Shown here in pieces: positions 48,975 to 60,741 of a DNA stretch of 64,000 nt. The translations under genes and the position numbers were made by a program. The stretch is from Branchiostoma floridae (taxonomy: Eukaryota > Chordata > Leptocardii > Amphioxiformes > Branchiostomatidae), in contig NC_049982.1 in assembly GCF_000003815.2 (NCBI RefSeq), positions 13,483,822-13,547,821 of the forward strand, read 5' to 3'. How positions within the stretch are numbered: position 1 is the first letter of the stretch; the number at the start of each line of letters is the position of its first letter. Below the pieces are notes generated by a model, which worked only from the letters and a program-made list of their open reading frames with translations, made no database searches and was not told the origin of the DNA.

Positions 48975-51900
48975 CTACGGTTATGAAACAACGTGAATCA
49001 TTTAATTGATCTTCATTTTCTTGTATGCAACTGTAACTTCGTTTGATCTGCTGTTAACAGAAGCTACAATATCATAAGAAATGTCTGGAAATGCTATTTT
49101 ACTACAGAAGGATAGCTCTGTTTTCTTATTTACCACTTAAACGTAAACTAAATCAAAATCTTAGACACTAATAACTTACCTTTGAACGTGATGAGGTACT
49201 CGGGGTACGCCACTGTGTCGTGGAACACCACAAAGATGTTCGGGTTTTCCTCGTCATCAACCACGCTATCGTAGAGGAGACTGCCGTCTTGTGTTTTGGA
49301 CGGAGAAGTCACGAGGTCCGGCGCGCCCTTGCAGTAGTCTCCAGTCAGGACTTTCGCCACAAATACATGTTTGTAGCCCTGATCGTCCGGACGGGAGTAG
49401 GAATCCTGAAGGGCGTAGAAGGCCGAACTCGCAAAGTAGACACCGGATCCAAACAGGTTTTCTGTGAGGAAAGGAATGTGGGTTGTTATCTTCTTCAAAT
49501 GAATTCGAAGGTGTTGACACTAAAAGCAGCAGGCAAAAGGCAGTCTCCTACCTGTTCTGCAGAATGATCTGTTGAAGCCGTGCCGAGCGACCTTGTCGCA
49601 CGTTTCAGCTGACGTCCCGTGGTACAGACGGCGCTCTAGGTTTCTGTTACTGATCCTGCCGCTCGTTTCTTTCTCCTTCTTGGTCGCCATGTACTGCGTG
49701 TGGCAGAGGCGATTCTGAACGCGTTTCACCTGTAAAGGGACACAACATTATTTAGTAGTCTTGAGTGCATTCTTCCATTTTCTATGGCCCAGTGGATACG
49801 CGCAACATCCCTCTACCTCATTTTCATATGCCGAGAACGAGCCCAAGATCATGTTCGTCGTTTTAAGTCGAAAAACGAAATGCCTTCTCTCGCTTTGCTT
49901 TCAGAAGCTGCAAACAAAGAACATGCATGTATCGCAGTTTTCCCTTACCGATTGTATTTCAATGGCGTTCCCTCCGGCGGATTGCCTGAAAGCCTTGACA
50001 ATGCCGTCGTACTCTGGACTGTTGGCGTCAACACTGACCATGTCGAAGTCACTTTTCACGGCAGTCCAGGTAGAGGGGAATTCTGGTTCGCCTGTAAGAA
50101 ACATTGAGACAAAATCTTCTTTAGAAATAAACGCGAATGCAACAAGAGCATTACGTGGCCCCTACTAATATTAGTTCTGACTTTTAACTGGACATTGCTG
50201 AGTCCTGGTCAGCTCTTTCAAGTTTAAACGTCTTGGGAAATGGGTCAGCTGCACGGCACCAAGTCTTTCGCCATGTTCGAAAAAACGACTTTAGCGCCTC
50301 ATGTCATCACTTAACAGATTACCAACCTGCAGTCTTCCTCTTCAGCTTGTAACGATGTCCCTCTTGTACAGTCACGAGGATGTTTTTGTCAATGTGGGCC
50401 AAACACTCCCCGACGTCATCAACGTCAACCCTGACCCGACTGTGCCCCTCGTTTAGTGCATTTTCGATCTTTAGGTTGGTGAGCCTGTCAAACTCCACCT
50501 CGGTACCCTGGTCCACGTAAACCCACTTGATGACTCCGGCGATGAGCTGGGCGTGTTCCTGCTGCTTCCCCTCGTTCATCACGCGGGCCAGGATCTGGTG
50601 GATTTCGGACTGTAGAACTAGGATGTCCTCAGCAAGCCCCTGGATGAAGAGCAATGAATACATATCACCCTACCATACAAATGTTAGGATTGCTAGGGGA
50701 CATCAAAGTTCTTGAAAAGATGGAATTATCCAAAGTTTGCCTCCATCTAAGATGGAATTTGTTTGTTTCTCAGCTTGAGGGAACTACCTGAATTGTAGTT
50801 AGTCACCGCTTAAAAACTAGACTTCATACCTGAAGGAGGATCTTCTTCCCGCCATTGCAGATCTCCATGTAGACGTCTCGTTCTAACGCCTTCTGCAGAA
50901 TGGTCGCGACGTCGTTGTCTGTCAGCCGTGCGATGAGCTTGTCGGCGATGTCGTGAGATTTGCTCTCCCTGTTGGCGGTCTCGCGGATCTTGTTGACGGC
51001 AGACTCCACGTCCTCCTTGCTGCCCGCGTAGATGTCGAGCAGAACAACCGGCTTCTGTGGTTTGGGCGGGGGCAGCTTGGCCGGCTCCGGACGTATCTTC
51101 TTCACCAGTTTCTTCACTCCTGAAAATAAGTATTGCATTTTCTATTAGATGAGAACATTGTAGAGACTGTCAGTAATCACCAATCAATCAATATAGAAAA
51201 CGTTTAGTCGTATTGAAATGTTTGCTAAAGCCATTTTTATGCTCTTCGTCCTATTATGTTACGTTTATATATGTATAATGGTACTATGATATACACGTAT
51301 AATGGTACACTACACACCTGACACGAAACTCTTCAGAGACAAGGAGGAAGACGTTTTCAAACATTTTCCCAGCTTGTCGTGGAACGGTTTCATCATGCCT
51401 GCTTCAAAGATCACAATGCGGACATGTTTCAGGTGTTTGGGATTTTTCTTCTGGGCGAAGTCAGCAATGGCCTCGATGATCATCGTGGCTGACTCCGTCG
51501 GGTCTTTGGCCATTTGTCCTGTAGTTGGAAAAACAAAGATTATATGATGCTGCTACTGACGACTTATCTATATAACTACAGATTTTGCACCATTGTTAGA
51601 AGTTCCATCAAGGATTCCCTCCGATGCTTGCTAGCTCATGAGGAATTCAATTCTTATTCACAGACTGATTTTAAACTTACCGGTCCCTAGTGCTGGAAAG
51701 GCCAAGCTTTTCAGTTGATGACATTCGGCATAAGCTAAGCAGTTCATGACTGCCTTCTTCCACCTCTCAGTCTCGAATCCGGGAGCCACGAGATGGAGGA
51801 TGTACCTGGAAGCCAGGCCGCCAGCAGCCGTGATGCCCACGCCGTCCCTCTTCAACTTGTTCTTGTCTGTAACAGAATACATTGTTGCACCTTTATTGTA

Positions 51901-54900
51901 GATTATCAATCATAGGCCCAAGGTATTCTGCAATGTCTTCTAACATTCAAGCATATTTTGGAAAAAAGAATTCTGAATTGTAGCAAATTTGCTAAGTGTA
52001 ACTACACATCTCAGTCTACAATGTTCAACGTGAAGGAAAATCTTACCATACTTCTCGCACTCCGTCTGTACAACAGGTCCTCCCTTCTTCTTCAGAACTT
52101 GGGAAACTTTTCCTGTAATGAAGCAGAGCACGTTTGGTTAAATCGTCTGCAAGTATCGACGCGAGGAAAACAAGATTACATGTTATGACGAGGCCATAAT
52201 TCTTTAGAAATTGATTCGCCGTTATCGTTATTCTGTACCGAGTGATAGGTCCATGTCTCCCCGGGTGGGGTTAACGATGGCGTCCACCTTCTCCCTGGTG
52301 ATGTCGCCTTGCTCAACCTCCACCACGACATCCCGCATGGTCACCTTGGTCTTGAAAGTTCCGTCCGGGGTCATCTGAACTGCAACGGGCTCTGAAAGAT
52401 AAGATACTTGAGTCCTCCTGTGTCAACGTGAGTGAACTGTTAGAAAGAGGAAATCTACAAGAGATAAAAAGATTGGATATGATTTGGCAATACCTTCCCT
52501 GTCGACAGCAGCCACAGATGATGTTGGCTCCATCAAGGACGCAGCCCCTGCACCAATCTCCGTGCGTTTACCAAGCTCGGACAAAAAGGCCTAAAACGAT
52601 ACACATCTCAAGAGTTTAAATGTGACCCAGAGAATAAAATAATCATTCTTGTACGAAAAAATTATTTCTAACATTGTCACATGGGCACGCTGTTGTGAAG
52701 TCAACTGGAACGGCCTATGCTATTCAGGATACATGTATTTTGATTGATTGATAGAACATGTAATGTCTACCTCAAAACTTGGTTGATCGAAGATCACAAA
52801 CTTGGCCTCTTCCAGGTCACCTGCCGGGTTTTTGTTGCTGTGTGACAGTGTTTCCTCAAACATCAGGCGGGCGACGACGTCCTTAGGATAACCCAGACCT
52901 CCCGTACCGACGGCGGGGAAGGCGATGGTGCGCTTGCTGTCTTTGTCCGCACTTTTCAGACATGCTGTAACAATTTTGCGTAGAACCTACGGAAAGAATC
53001 GGGCAGAAAGTTATAAAATGATATAATAATTGTTACTGTGGCAAATGTATTAATTGTATATACAGAGATATGAACAAAAGTGAAATCGCTTACGTCCTCA
53101 GACTTTGCAGTGTCCTGTGAGTTCCAGAAAGAGCACACGGCATGGTACACTAGATTGCATCCCAGATTTCCCCCCGATGTATACACAACTTCTCCGTGAG
53201 CTGGAAGCCGTCCGAGGTCTCTCTTAATCTTATCGCATTCCACCTAGGAAAGGAAAAAAGGTTGTTGAAGTTTGCTTATACACGAAAGACACTTTCTGGT
53301 TGAATTGGAAACATCCTCATACACGACAAGATCAAAACAAAAACCCACCTGAAGTGTGGGTCCGCCTTTATCCAGGAGCGCTTTGGAGACCGCACCAGTC
53401 CTTAGGTTCAGGTCTGGGCCGATGGTGTTGACAATAACGTCAGCCTTGTAAAAACATAAACTGTTAGTGTTCAATTATTTTGTTGAGCTTAAAGCTGTGG
53501 GAAAGGTTTTTCATGAAATGCATAAATAAAGTTAAAAGTGTGGAAGAGAATAATCACCTGTTGATCTGAAATGCTGCCTCTGATGAGCGTGATCTTCAGT
53601 CCCTGGTTAGTGAACATGCTGTAGGAACTCGGGGTTACCAGGTGCTCACCGTACTCCGGCGGACATGGTGGCGGTCCTCGCGCTTCAGCAGGTGGTAGCA
53701 CGACCGACTCTAGACTATTCTCCCGAGACTCCGAATCCGGATTCCATCCTCCGTACTCATTGAAGGTCTCCAGTAAGGCCTTGTTGAACGATTGGGCGAT
53801 ATCCAAGTCGATTCCAACGAAGTGGACTTCATTCACCTTGCTCTCCTTGTTCTTCTTGAAGTACAAGCCGGTAGCCCTGACCACCGTTTTGGTGCAAAGG
53901 TCTAGCGGCCCCCCAAATATGCCGGATGATATGGCAGGGATCGCTACAGAGCTGAAGCCATATCGCGATGCCATCTCCAGGACATTGGTGACCGTTTTGA
54001 ACAGCTCATCTCGGGAGCGCTTGTCGTCTTTGATCTCGTGAAAGTTCGGCCCAACAGCATGGATAACTGCCTTGCACGGCAACTTGCCAGGACCAGTGAC
54101 CCTCACGGCACCAACCATCAAGCCTGCGGGCTCGTCCTTCATAATTTGGTCGCAATGATCCTGGATTTCCTTGCCGCCTGCCTTTATGATTGATTCCGCA
54201 AGACCACCTCCGTTCTTCAGATTCTTGTTTGCCGCGTTCGTGATGGCATCGACGTGGTGCTTTGTCAGATCGTCTTTAAAGACGACCAGCTTTCTGCTTC
54301 GAGGGAGTAGAACGTGATTAAAGGGCTTGCAATGCATATCGTCTGGTTTCTTTTCCTGGTGTGTATTGATGATGCAGTTGAAAACGTCCCCAATGGACTT
54401 CAGCTTTTCTTCTCCAGGTTGTCCGGGTGAAAAGTATTTCTTCATCCCCGGGTTTTGGATGGATAGTTGCTGATGTGTAACGCTGCCCTGTAGGCGCTGG
54501 AGATGTTTGGCGGTTTCTTGTATGCCATCTTCGGTCCCCACAAGTGTGAATCCCGCCACCTCTCCATCTGTGGTCGCCGTGATGTAGCCATCACCCTTTT
54601 GAAGTCTCCCCTGCAACTTGCCTATGGCCTCCTTCTTCATCTTCTGCAGGAACTCCGCCACACCGACTGGCATCTCCACAAAGCGCTCTAGTACAGTGTT
54701 GTTCTTCAAGAACTGGTCGATTTGCTCCTTCACCATGTTGACGTTCTCAGACGGACCTGTAACCAACACAAGTTTCCCATCCTTGTCACTGTTGACAGTT
54801 ATTTGGACAAGTCCCGAAAATGAGTCCTGGATAGTAGAGAGGAAAGTTGTCCACTTGTCCGAGTCGAGGACCTTCAGAGCTGGACCATGGACAGGCATTT

Positions 54901-57900
54901 CCGTCTCCGTCACCGTGCTCCTGAACCGGTCGACTGCTTTGAGATACTCGTCCTCTGATTCGGCCACAACGGTGAGCATCCCCCCCTCTACGGCCCAGTG
55001 AGCTTGGATCCGCTGTTCCTTCATGCACTGTTTGATGTACGACTTCCACGGGTCTCTGGCAACGAAGCGTAAAAATCCCTCGGCTGCTGACACAGGCATC
55101 TGGTTGGTCGATATCTTCCTGAGCTTTTCGTACACTTCGACTGTAGCGGCATTGATGGCCCCGGAAACCCCCTTAAAAACAAGACGTCCAGCTGTGTCTA
55201 CTTCCACGCGGTGTTTCTTCGCCACGGCTTCGATGTACCCGGTCTCCAAGAGATGCTGCAGCTCCAGTGGCTTCATCTCTATGGGTGGACCAAGGACAAC
55301 TGCTGTTTCCTTCGCATATTCCTCCTCCTGTTTGGAGATGGAGTCTCGTATGGCCGTTTCAACTTCGGAAACATGCACCTTTGGCCCTGTGAGCGTCACA
55401 GCCTGGTCGGCGGAACTTACCTTCATCACCACTTTTTTGTCTGGATCAGAACGGTTGCATATCTGCGCCAGTCGGGTCGAGACGGTGTCCCAGACAGTGG
55501 CGGGAACCTGGATCGACTCAGAAGAGAAACTCAAGAGGATTTTGTTGAAGGTGTTCAACGCCTCACGGGACCAGTCATGCTCATCAATGGCCCGTGCAGC
55601 TTTGTTCTCTGCAAACGATGGAACAATGGCTGCGAGTCTGCGGTCGTCTTCGTGGGGCCACACCAGTGATGCGGAGACAGAGCGAAGGGATGACTTCACG
55701 AACAACATGGAGTCGACATCGCTGGTCATGTACTCCATGACAATTGGCTCCACCTGAGCCACGATCGGTGGTGGCAGTTTGATTGGTTCAGGTTTGACAG
55801 TTGCAGTCTTCATTCCGAGGCAAGGGTAGAACGGTTGGACTTGTACCGCTGTTTGTTGGAGCTTGTGCTCCCGCTTGATGACGTTGGAAACACCTATGTG
55901 ATCGATTTGATTCCAGTAAGTAACAATGGAAATACTCTCCTGATTGTGAGTGCTTCAGATGTTTATATCAACATATAGCAGTGTAGTGCGTAATGACATA
56001 TGGTTTTGCATAGATCATTACTTTATAGATATACAATTAGTAGCTCTGTAGATACTGGGGACGACAAGGATTATTACATTAGATATTGTAGCGCTGGGGA
56101 GCGATTCAGTGATTTCCCTAAAGATTTCGTTCTCCAAATGACGGCAACCATTACTTACTTTGGTAGTCTTCAAACTGGACGTACGCCATCTTCTCCTCGG
56201 GAATAAGCTTTACATCGGACACGTCGCCCCCTCCGCTGCGCCTCTTGCTTTCGAAGTAAAGAGAAACGGTGTCCTTGTGCGTGGTGGCCTTCAAGATAAA
56301 AAAAAATCGTTATTTCTTGTTGTTACGATACTCAAGTGCAATGGATTCTGTTGGTAACAGGTACATGATGTTGCTGTGCAAGAGTTACCGACCTGCTCTG
56401 GTAAGTTTGTCACAACGATCCAATCTGTCATAAAGACGGGGACGGCCGAGAGTGTGGCGCCTCGAAGCGGCTTTCCCTGGCACTTCCGTATGACTGTCTC
56501 CATATCTGAGAAAGACATAAAGAGTCGTGTGATCGATCTGTAAATGCCTCAGAAGCACGACAAATACGTTATTGGTACATCTGTGAACAGTCCATTCTGT
56601 GCGAAGACCTTTACGTTTATAGCATTTACATGGCGTACGCCGTTATTTGAATACCATTGCCTTGGATTTTACACTACTGTAAACGTTTGAGAGTGGACAC
56701 GTACGTGTGTTGAATTCTTACCGAGAAATTGTAAGCACAACACAATTCAGACTCAGCATGTCTGCGTTGTCGCTTCAATAAATATTGAATTCAATTGAAT
56801 GGAATACGAAAAGCGTGTACCTTGCATGACTTCCTCAAAGCTAACGAGGACGGTTCCTGGTTCTTTGCCGAATTCAACAGCCTGGACCTCGCTTCTAGCC
56901 CTGGCCTCCATGTACATTGTCACTTTAAAGTAAAACAAAAAGGCATTGATAAGAAGATTATATACTTATAGGCAAAAACACATTAGATAACAAGTTTTCA
57001 GCCAGTTAATCCACTATGATGATGCCTCACCTGTCTCGGCGTCGGTGTCCTTCGGAAGTCCCGTTAAGAACACCCTGCGTTGGTCGATAGGTGCCGGCTC
57101 CCGAGGACGTTCCGCCGCCGGGACTGACACCATCAACTCCGCACCTTCCAGCTGCAGAGGTACGTTCTTTAGGACAGCGATGATAGCTGGAGAGGGAGAC
57201 AAAGATTGTTTTATGTCGATTTTTCTGATATAGTATATGCATTGGTCGTGTCTTAAAGATGGTACACCGTTCAGCGTGATTCTTATGTTCTCTCTGTACT
57301 GTTGCCCAAAGTATCATATACAGTTAACAGAGTGAACACGTTACACCAAAGTAACAGGTAACAACTCTCACCTGTAGCATCTGTGAACGTGACCGTCAGC
57401 ACTCCGTCCTTCCTGTCCAGACTCTTGACCTCGCCGCCGTCAGAGATCCTCTTACTCTCGAAGAAGTCCCTCAGCGTGTCGTCATCGGTAGTCTCTTTCA
57501 TCCCTTTCACCACGATGGTGCAGTTTTCTCCATCAGTACCTGTGGATGATGATTTGCGGTTAGTTTGCTGAATTGGTTCGAAAACTGGGCCGTCGGTACG
57601 GATACAAAAGATGTGCCATTATCCACGGACAAGCTATGTTACCTGTATCTGTTATCTCCTCAGGGTCGATGCTATCGGTTTCCTGTGTGACGTCGTCTTC
57701 CCGCTCATCTTGTCCGGTTGCCGACTCCTCCTCCGGCTCCTCCTCTGGGCTGGCTCCATCAGGGGTCATCACATTTCGGTGAACCTGAGATATTCAAGAT
57801 TGGTGGATAGAGAGATTTAAGTGAATGCCAGTTCAGAATAAGGTAGGGGGATTGTTATTTTGAGAGAGCAATTGAAGTCTACCTGAGCTCAGCTGGTTTG

Positions 57901-60741
57901 TTCAGTTCCACACATTTATTAGATGATCGCCAGTCAACGTCAAAAATACAATCATAAAAAAGGAAATAGTATGCTTAAGTCTGTGCAGATGACCTTGAGA
58001 AGCGCCCCCTCCTGTATATGTACAATGGATGGGGAGATGTAACTTCCCGTCATCACGGCGTTGTTCAGCGGCTTCTCCTCCTCTCGGCCCGTCTTGGACT
58101 TGACAGAGCTGTTCGGAGTATTCCCTGCGAAATATCAAAAGAAATCTCCAAAACCTGATGATGGCTCCGTCGTTTGTCAAACTTATCTTTGTGTCTAATG
58201 TTTCATGATGAACCGGCCTTCACAAATGTGAGATTGTGCATTATACTAGTATAATTCATACAAACAAACAAACGTAAGTGATATCGCAATAAGGAAACAA
58301 TATATCCTGTGCATAGAGAACGAAGTGAAAAGATCTGGAATCATACCTTCATACAGGTTAACCGAAGGTACAATTGACGGTTTGTCCAAGCCAAATTCAC
58401 GCTGCGCGTCTTGTAGAAGCAGTTTGCGCTCAGTTTCCGACGGCACGTACTTCTCCGGGGAGCCGGCGGTCGCTCCGTCGTCTGGCTGACTCTAAACGTC
58501 AGTTAGTAGCGCATTATCATACATGACATACATGTGCATACATCCAAAAACTATTATTATTCCAGATAGGAGCAACCACTGTCCAAGAGTCGGGCAAAAT
58601 AAGGCACCGTAACAGTTACAAGTTCCTAATACCAATGATAAACACCGAAAGTGAAAGTGAAAGAACTTGTGGACATCCAAAACATGATTTTATTTTTTTT
58701 TTAAATTCCATGAACGCACATCCTCGAAGTAACTATTTGGGGTGAAATTACGAGACCTTTGTACACTTGACAGAGGCATATACAATTTACCTCTGTTTGG
58801 GCATCGAAATCCTCTATTCCCTCTCTCTCCAGAACGACGAAGTCGTCCAATGAATCTGTGCGTTCTGAATCCGGTCCCTCAGTTGTTTCTCCCTCTTCTT
58901 TGGTTTCTTCTGAAGTCTCGGTGGGTTTCTTGTCAGCACTGTCGTCTATATCAGTAGATTTCTCGGTGACATCCTTGTCATCACTCTCAGGTTGGTCAGG
59001 TGGGATGGGGGTAGCTGGGCGCGCCTCAACCCTCAGCGGAACCTCTCGTTTCTCGCCGTTAACGGTGATTTCAAAGACCTGTTCCTGTCGCTGAAGGACG
59101 TTTTGTGCCGCTGGAAATGAAATTTACTTTGATCGCTAAATGTGTACGGCTACATTGATATGTACAGCAGGTTTAGTACACAATGAAAGAAAAACATTTT
59201 TTTTTACACGGTGGCCCTATGAACATGGTTTCAGCGCAAAGTTGACGTCTTAAATCACGACGACGTTGCCATTGTTCCATGGCGCATTCAACGGTTTACT
59301 TGACAAAATCATTCTGACAAACTTGATGTCGATTTGGGTTTTCTTCAGTACTAAACACACGGATTTGTGACACCAATTTGCGATAAAGAAACAAACTTCA
59401 GATATGAGTAGATGATTTCCGCCTTAGTGAATATTCTTCAACTCCGAGCATAAAATAAGCGAAATCTAATCAAGGCCTGACATTTCAAAGAAACTGCATC
59501 GCTAATTCAGCAAGTCCATACTTAAGACTTTCTAGTAAGAATGGAGATTTATTTTTCTGAGTACAAAGTGAAAGGGACGCACCGACATAAACAACTAGTC
59601 AAGCGTTGCCATTGCGTCATGTCCATTGTTCATAAAGCAAACTTTGACCTCTTGAAGCGGGACGAAATCAGACCGTTAAAACGGATATTACGACGCCAGA
59701 AAACATTGAATAATACGAAAGAGACTATAGAGGGAACAGATAGGTACTTGAAGAGGCGTCTCAATAATCTTGCATTTGCTGCCTTTTTTTCGACAACCTG
59801 TTGCGCACTTGGATTTCTTGGGGCCAAAGTTCAGGCCGCCATCTTTTACTTTGTGCGTGTCAGACTAATTTTTACCTCCCGGATATACCGTGCGTTAAAG
59901 GGTTTATTGCGTCTCCACGTGTAACTTCAAGCCATAGTTGTATTGCAGTACACTTGTAAAATCTCAAACCTTTCTTCGTTTTCCCTTACATGTGATACAT
60001 AACGTTAAATTGTGTATTAATATGACACACTGAAAGTGGACACATTGTATTTATGATAAACAACATACCTAGTTACGTTCATGTAAGTACCTGTAACTGT
60101 TATATCCCTTGATTGATCGTTCACATCTGCAATGTTAACCTGAAACTTGTTTTGTTGGAGTCCTCTATCCGCTTGTAAAGCTTTCCTAATAAGCTTTCCA
60201 GTGATGCGTGGCGACCGACAACAGTGTGACTCAGAGCATATTTGTTTTGTTGTCATATTCAGTACATAAAATAATAAAAGCAACAACCGATTGAAAAGAT
60301 ATCAATGTTTTACCATATCATAATCACCATGACGAACGTTTTGATGTTTCTAAATTGATGTAGACAGAAATGCTGTATGTTCACACAGACCAGACGGAAA
60401 GTTCAAACCGCTGATTAACGATAACAGTATCTCGTGACTCGTTTGGCAGGTTGCGTGAGGGTGACTCACACAGCTGCAGCTGGTGTTTATCATACAAAAT
60501 AATACCGTACGTGTGAAGCATTTGATCGTACGTGGCTTTTTCACTTACTTTCTCGGGCTTCAAACCAAACATACGCCACCTGCCCACCGTCTGTCAGTTC
60601 CACCTTCCTGACGTCGCCCCCGCCAGACTTCCTCCTACTCTGGAAGTGGATATTCAACTTGTCCTTCAGGGTCCCAGCTGGCACGTCAGCCGGCAGACCA
60701 TGGACAACTACGCACCTTTCGGGATCATCTAAGGTATCCAT
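47992..60741 (-). CDS. PARP14: PARP14-like macro-PARP with two tandem ADP-ribosyltransferase domains
   Basis: Twenty-eight exons, 2,343 residues: 60741-60549, 60180-60091, 59110-58791, 58491-58347, 58124-57994, 57784-57643, 57539-57372, 57186-57031, 56922-56821, 56505-56393, 56288-56159, 55893-53558, 53444-53349, 53243-53094, 52986-52771, 52590-52494, 52391-52239, 52112-52047, 51866-51681, 51518-51318, 51119-50830, 50639-50327, 50091-49949, 49729-49552, 49461-49180, 48974-48829, 48670-48493, 48302-47992. Order: RRM1, acidic linker (about 100-340), RRM2-RRM4 (about 342-585), KH-like repeats, macrodomains 1-3 (about 1090-1730), a further helical/KH-like segment, WWE (about 1860-1928), ART copy 1 (1932-2132), ART copy 2 (2133-2343). 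Vertebrate PARP14 has three macrodomains, WWE and one ART; it reads and writes mono-ADP-ribose and acts in interferon and STAT6 signalling. The exon at 60180-60091 is the least certain; the start could also lie further upstream. Confidence 0.85.
49180..50091 (-). other. ART catalytic cassette 1 (three exons)
   Basis: Exons 50091-49949, 49729-49552 and 49461-49180. The pre-catalytic linker (STWTAVKSDFDMVSVD, SPEYDGIVKAF) is followed by RRLYHGTSAETC (catalytic-triad His), FGSGVYFASSAFYA (Tyr) and AYPEYLITFK (Leu in place of Glu). H-Y-L is the triad of PARP14, a mono-ADP-ribosyltransferase. The last exon does not end with a stop: it has a GTAAGT donor after the final strand and joins the second cassette in phase. 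Confidence 0.88.
50327..50639 (-). other. WWE domain exon
   Basis: Contains IKWVYVDQGTEVEFDRLTNL, then KIENALNEG, and ends in a YKLKRK strand, the pattern of WWE domains that bind poly/iso-ADP-ribose. The exon ends in phase 1, the same phase that precedes both ART cassettes. Confidence 0.8.
51318..53600 (-). other. Macrodomains 2 and 3 of the PARP14-like protein
   Basis: Macrodomain 2 (ADVIVNTIGPDLNLRTGAVS, AFPAVGTGGLGYP) runs from the end of the large exon through three small exons. Macrodomain 3 (VDAIVNPTRGDMDLS, GKVSQVLKKKGGP, LAFPALGTG) uses four exons. Both keep the Gly-rich phosphate loop (GTGG and GTG), whereas the loop in the first motif is degenerate compared with macrodomain 1 (no GGG run). 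This fits mainly ADP-ribose-reader roles, as inferred from the family. Confidence 0.8.
53558..55893 (-). other. 2.3-kb exon: KH-like repeats and macrodomain 1
   Basis: The largest exon of the window (778 codons). After the end of RRM4 (VIKREHKL...VQPFYPCLG) it holds about 500 residues of repeated alpha/beta units with lysine- and valine-rich strands (for example VVMKVSSADQAVTLTGPK and ITVNSDKDGKLVLVTGP), like the KH repeats described for PARP14. Macrodomain 1 (about 54300-53750) has the ADP-ribose-pocket motifs DAITNAANKNLKNGGGLA and IPAISSGIFGGP intact, so binding or hydrolysis of ADP-ribose is plausible. Macrodomain 2 starts at the 3' end of the exon. Confidence 0.85.
56159..57539 (-). other. 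RRM2-RRM4 block of the PARP14-like protein
   Basis: Three RNA-recognition-motif folds, each spread over two or three exons. They start at CTIVVKGMKETTDD, RRVFLTGLPKDTD and DWIVVTNLPEQ. Each ends in a Phe-acidic strand followed by a helix and a last strand (TFTDAT/AIIAVLKN, VSFEEVMQ/DMETVIRK, VQFEDYQ/SVSNVIKRE). RRM1 (60741-58791) follows the same plan. PARP10 and PARP14 also have N-terminal RRMs. Confidence 0.75.
59111..60090 (-). other. Intron of the PARP14-like gene
   Basis: About 1 kb of intron. A 127-codon plus-strand open frame (59541-59924) has no recognisable domain and no splice or promoter support. I take it as chance. Confidence 0.6.

Noticed and set aside
47992-50091. Two separate PARP genes rather than one
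   Set aside because: No stop, promoter or start lies between the ART cassettes, and the donor at 49180 and acceptor at 48974 match in phase. The alternative is kept only as a refutation test.
55023-55757. 244-codon plus-strand open frame
   Set aside because: Antisense shadow of the large KH/macrodomain exon, which has strong domain evidence on the minus strand.
59541-59924. 127-codon plus-strand open frame in a PARP14-like intron
   Set aside because: No domain, splice or promoter support; consistent with chance.
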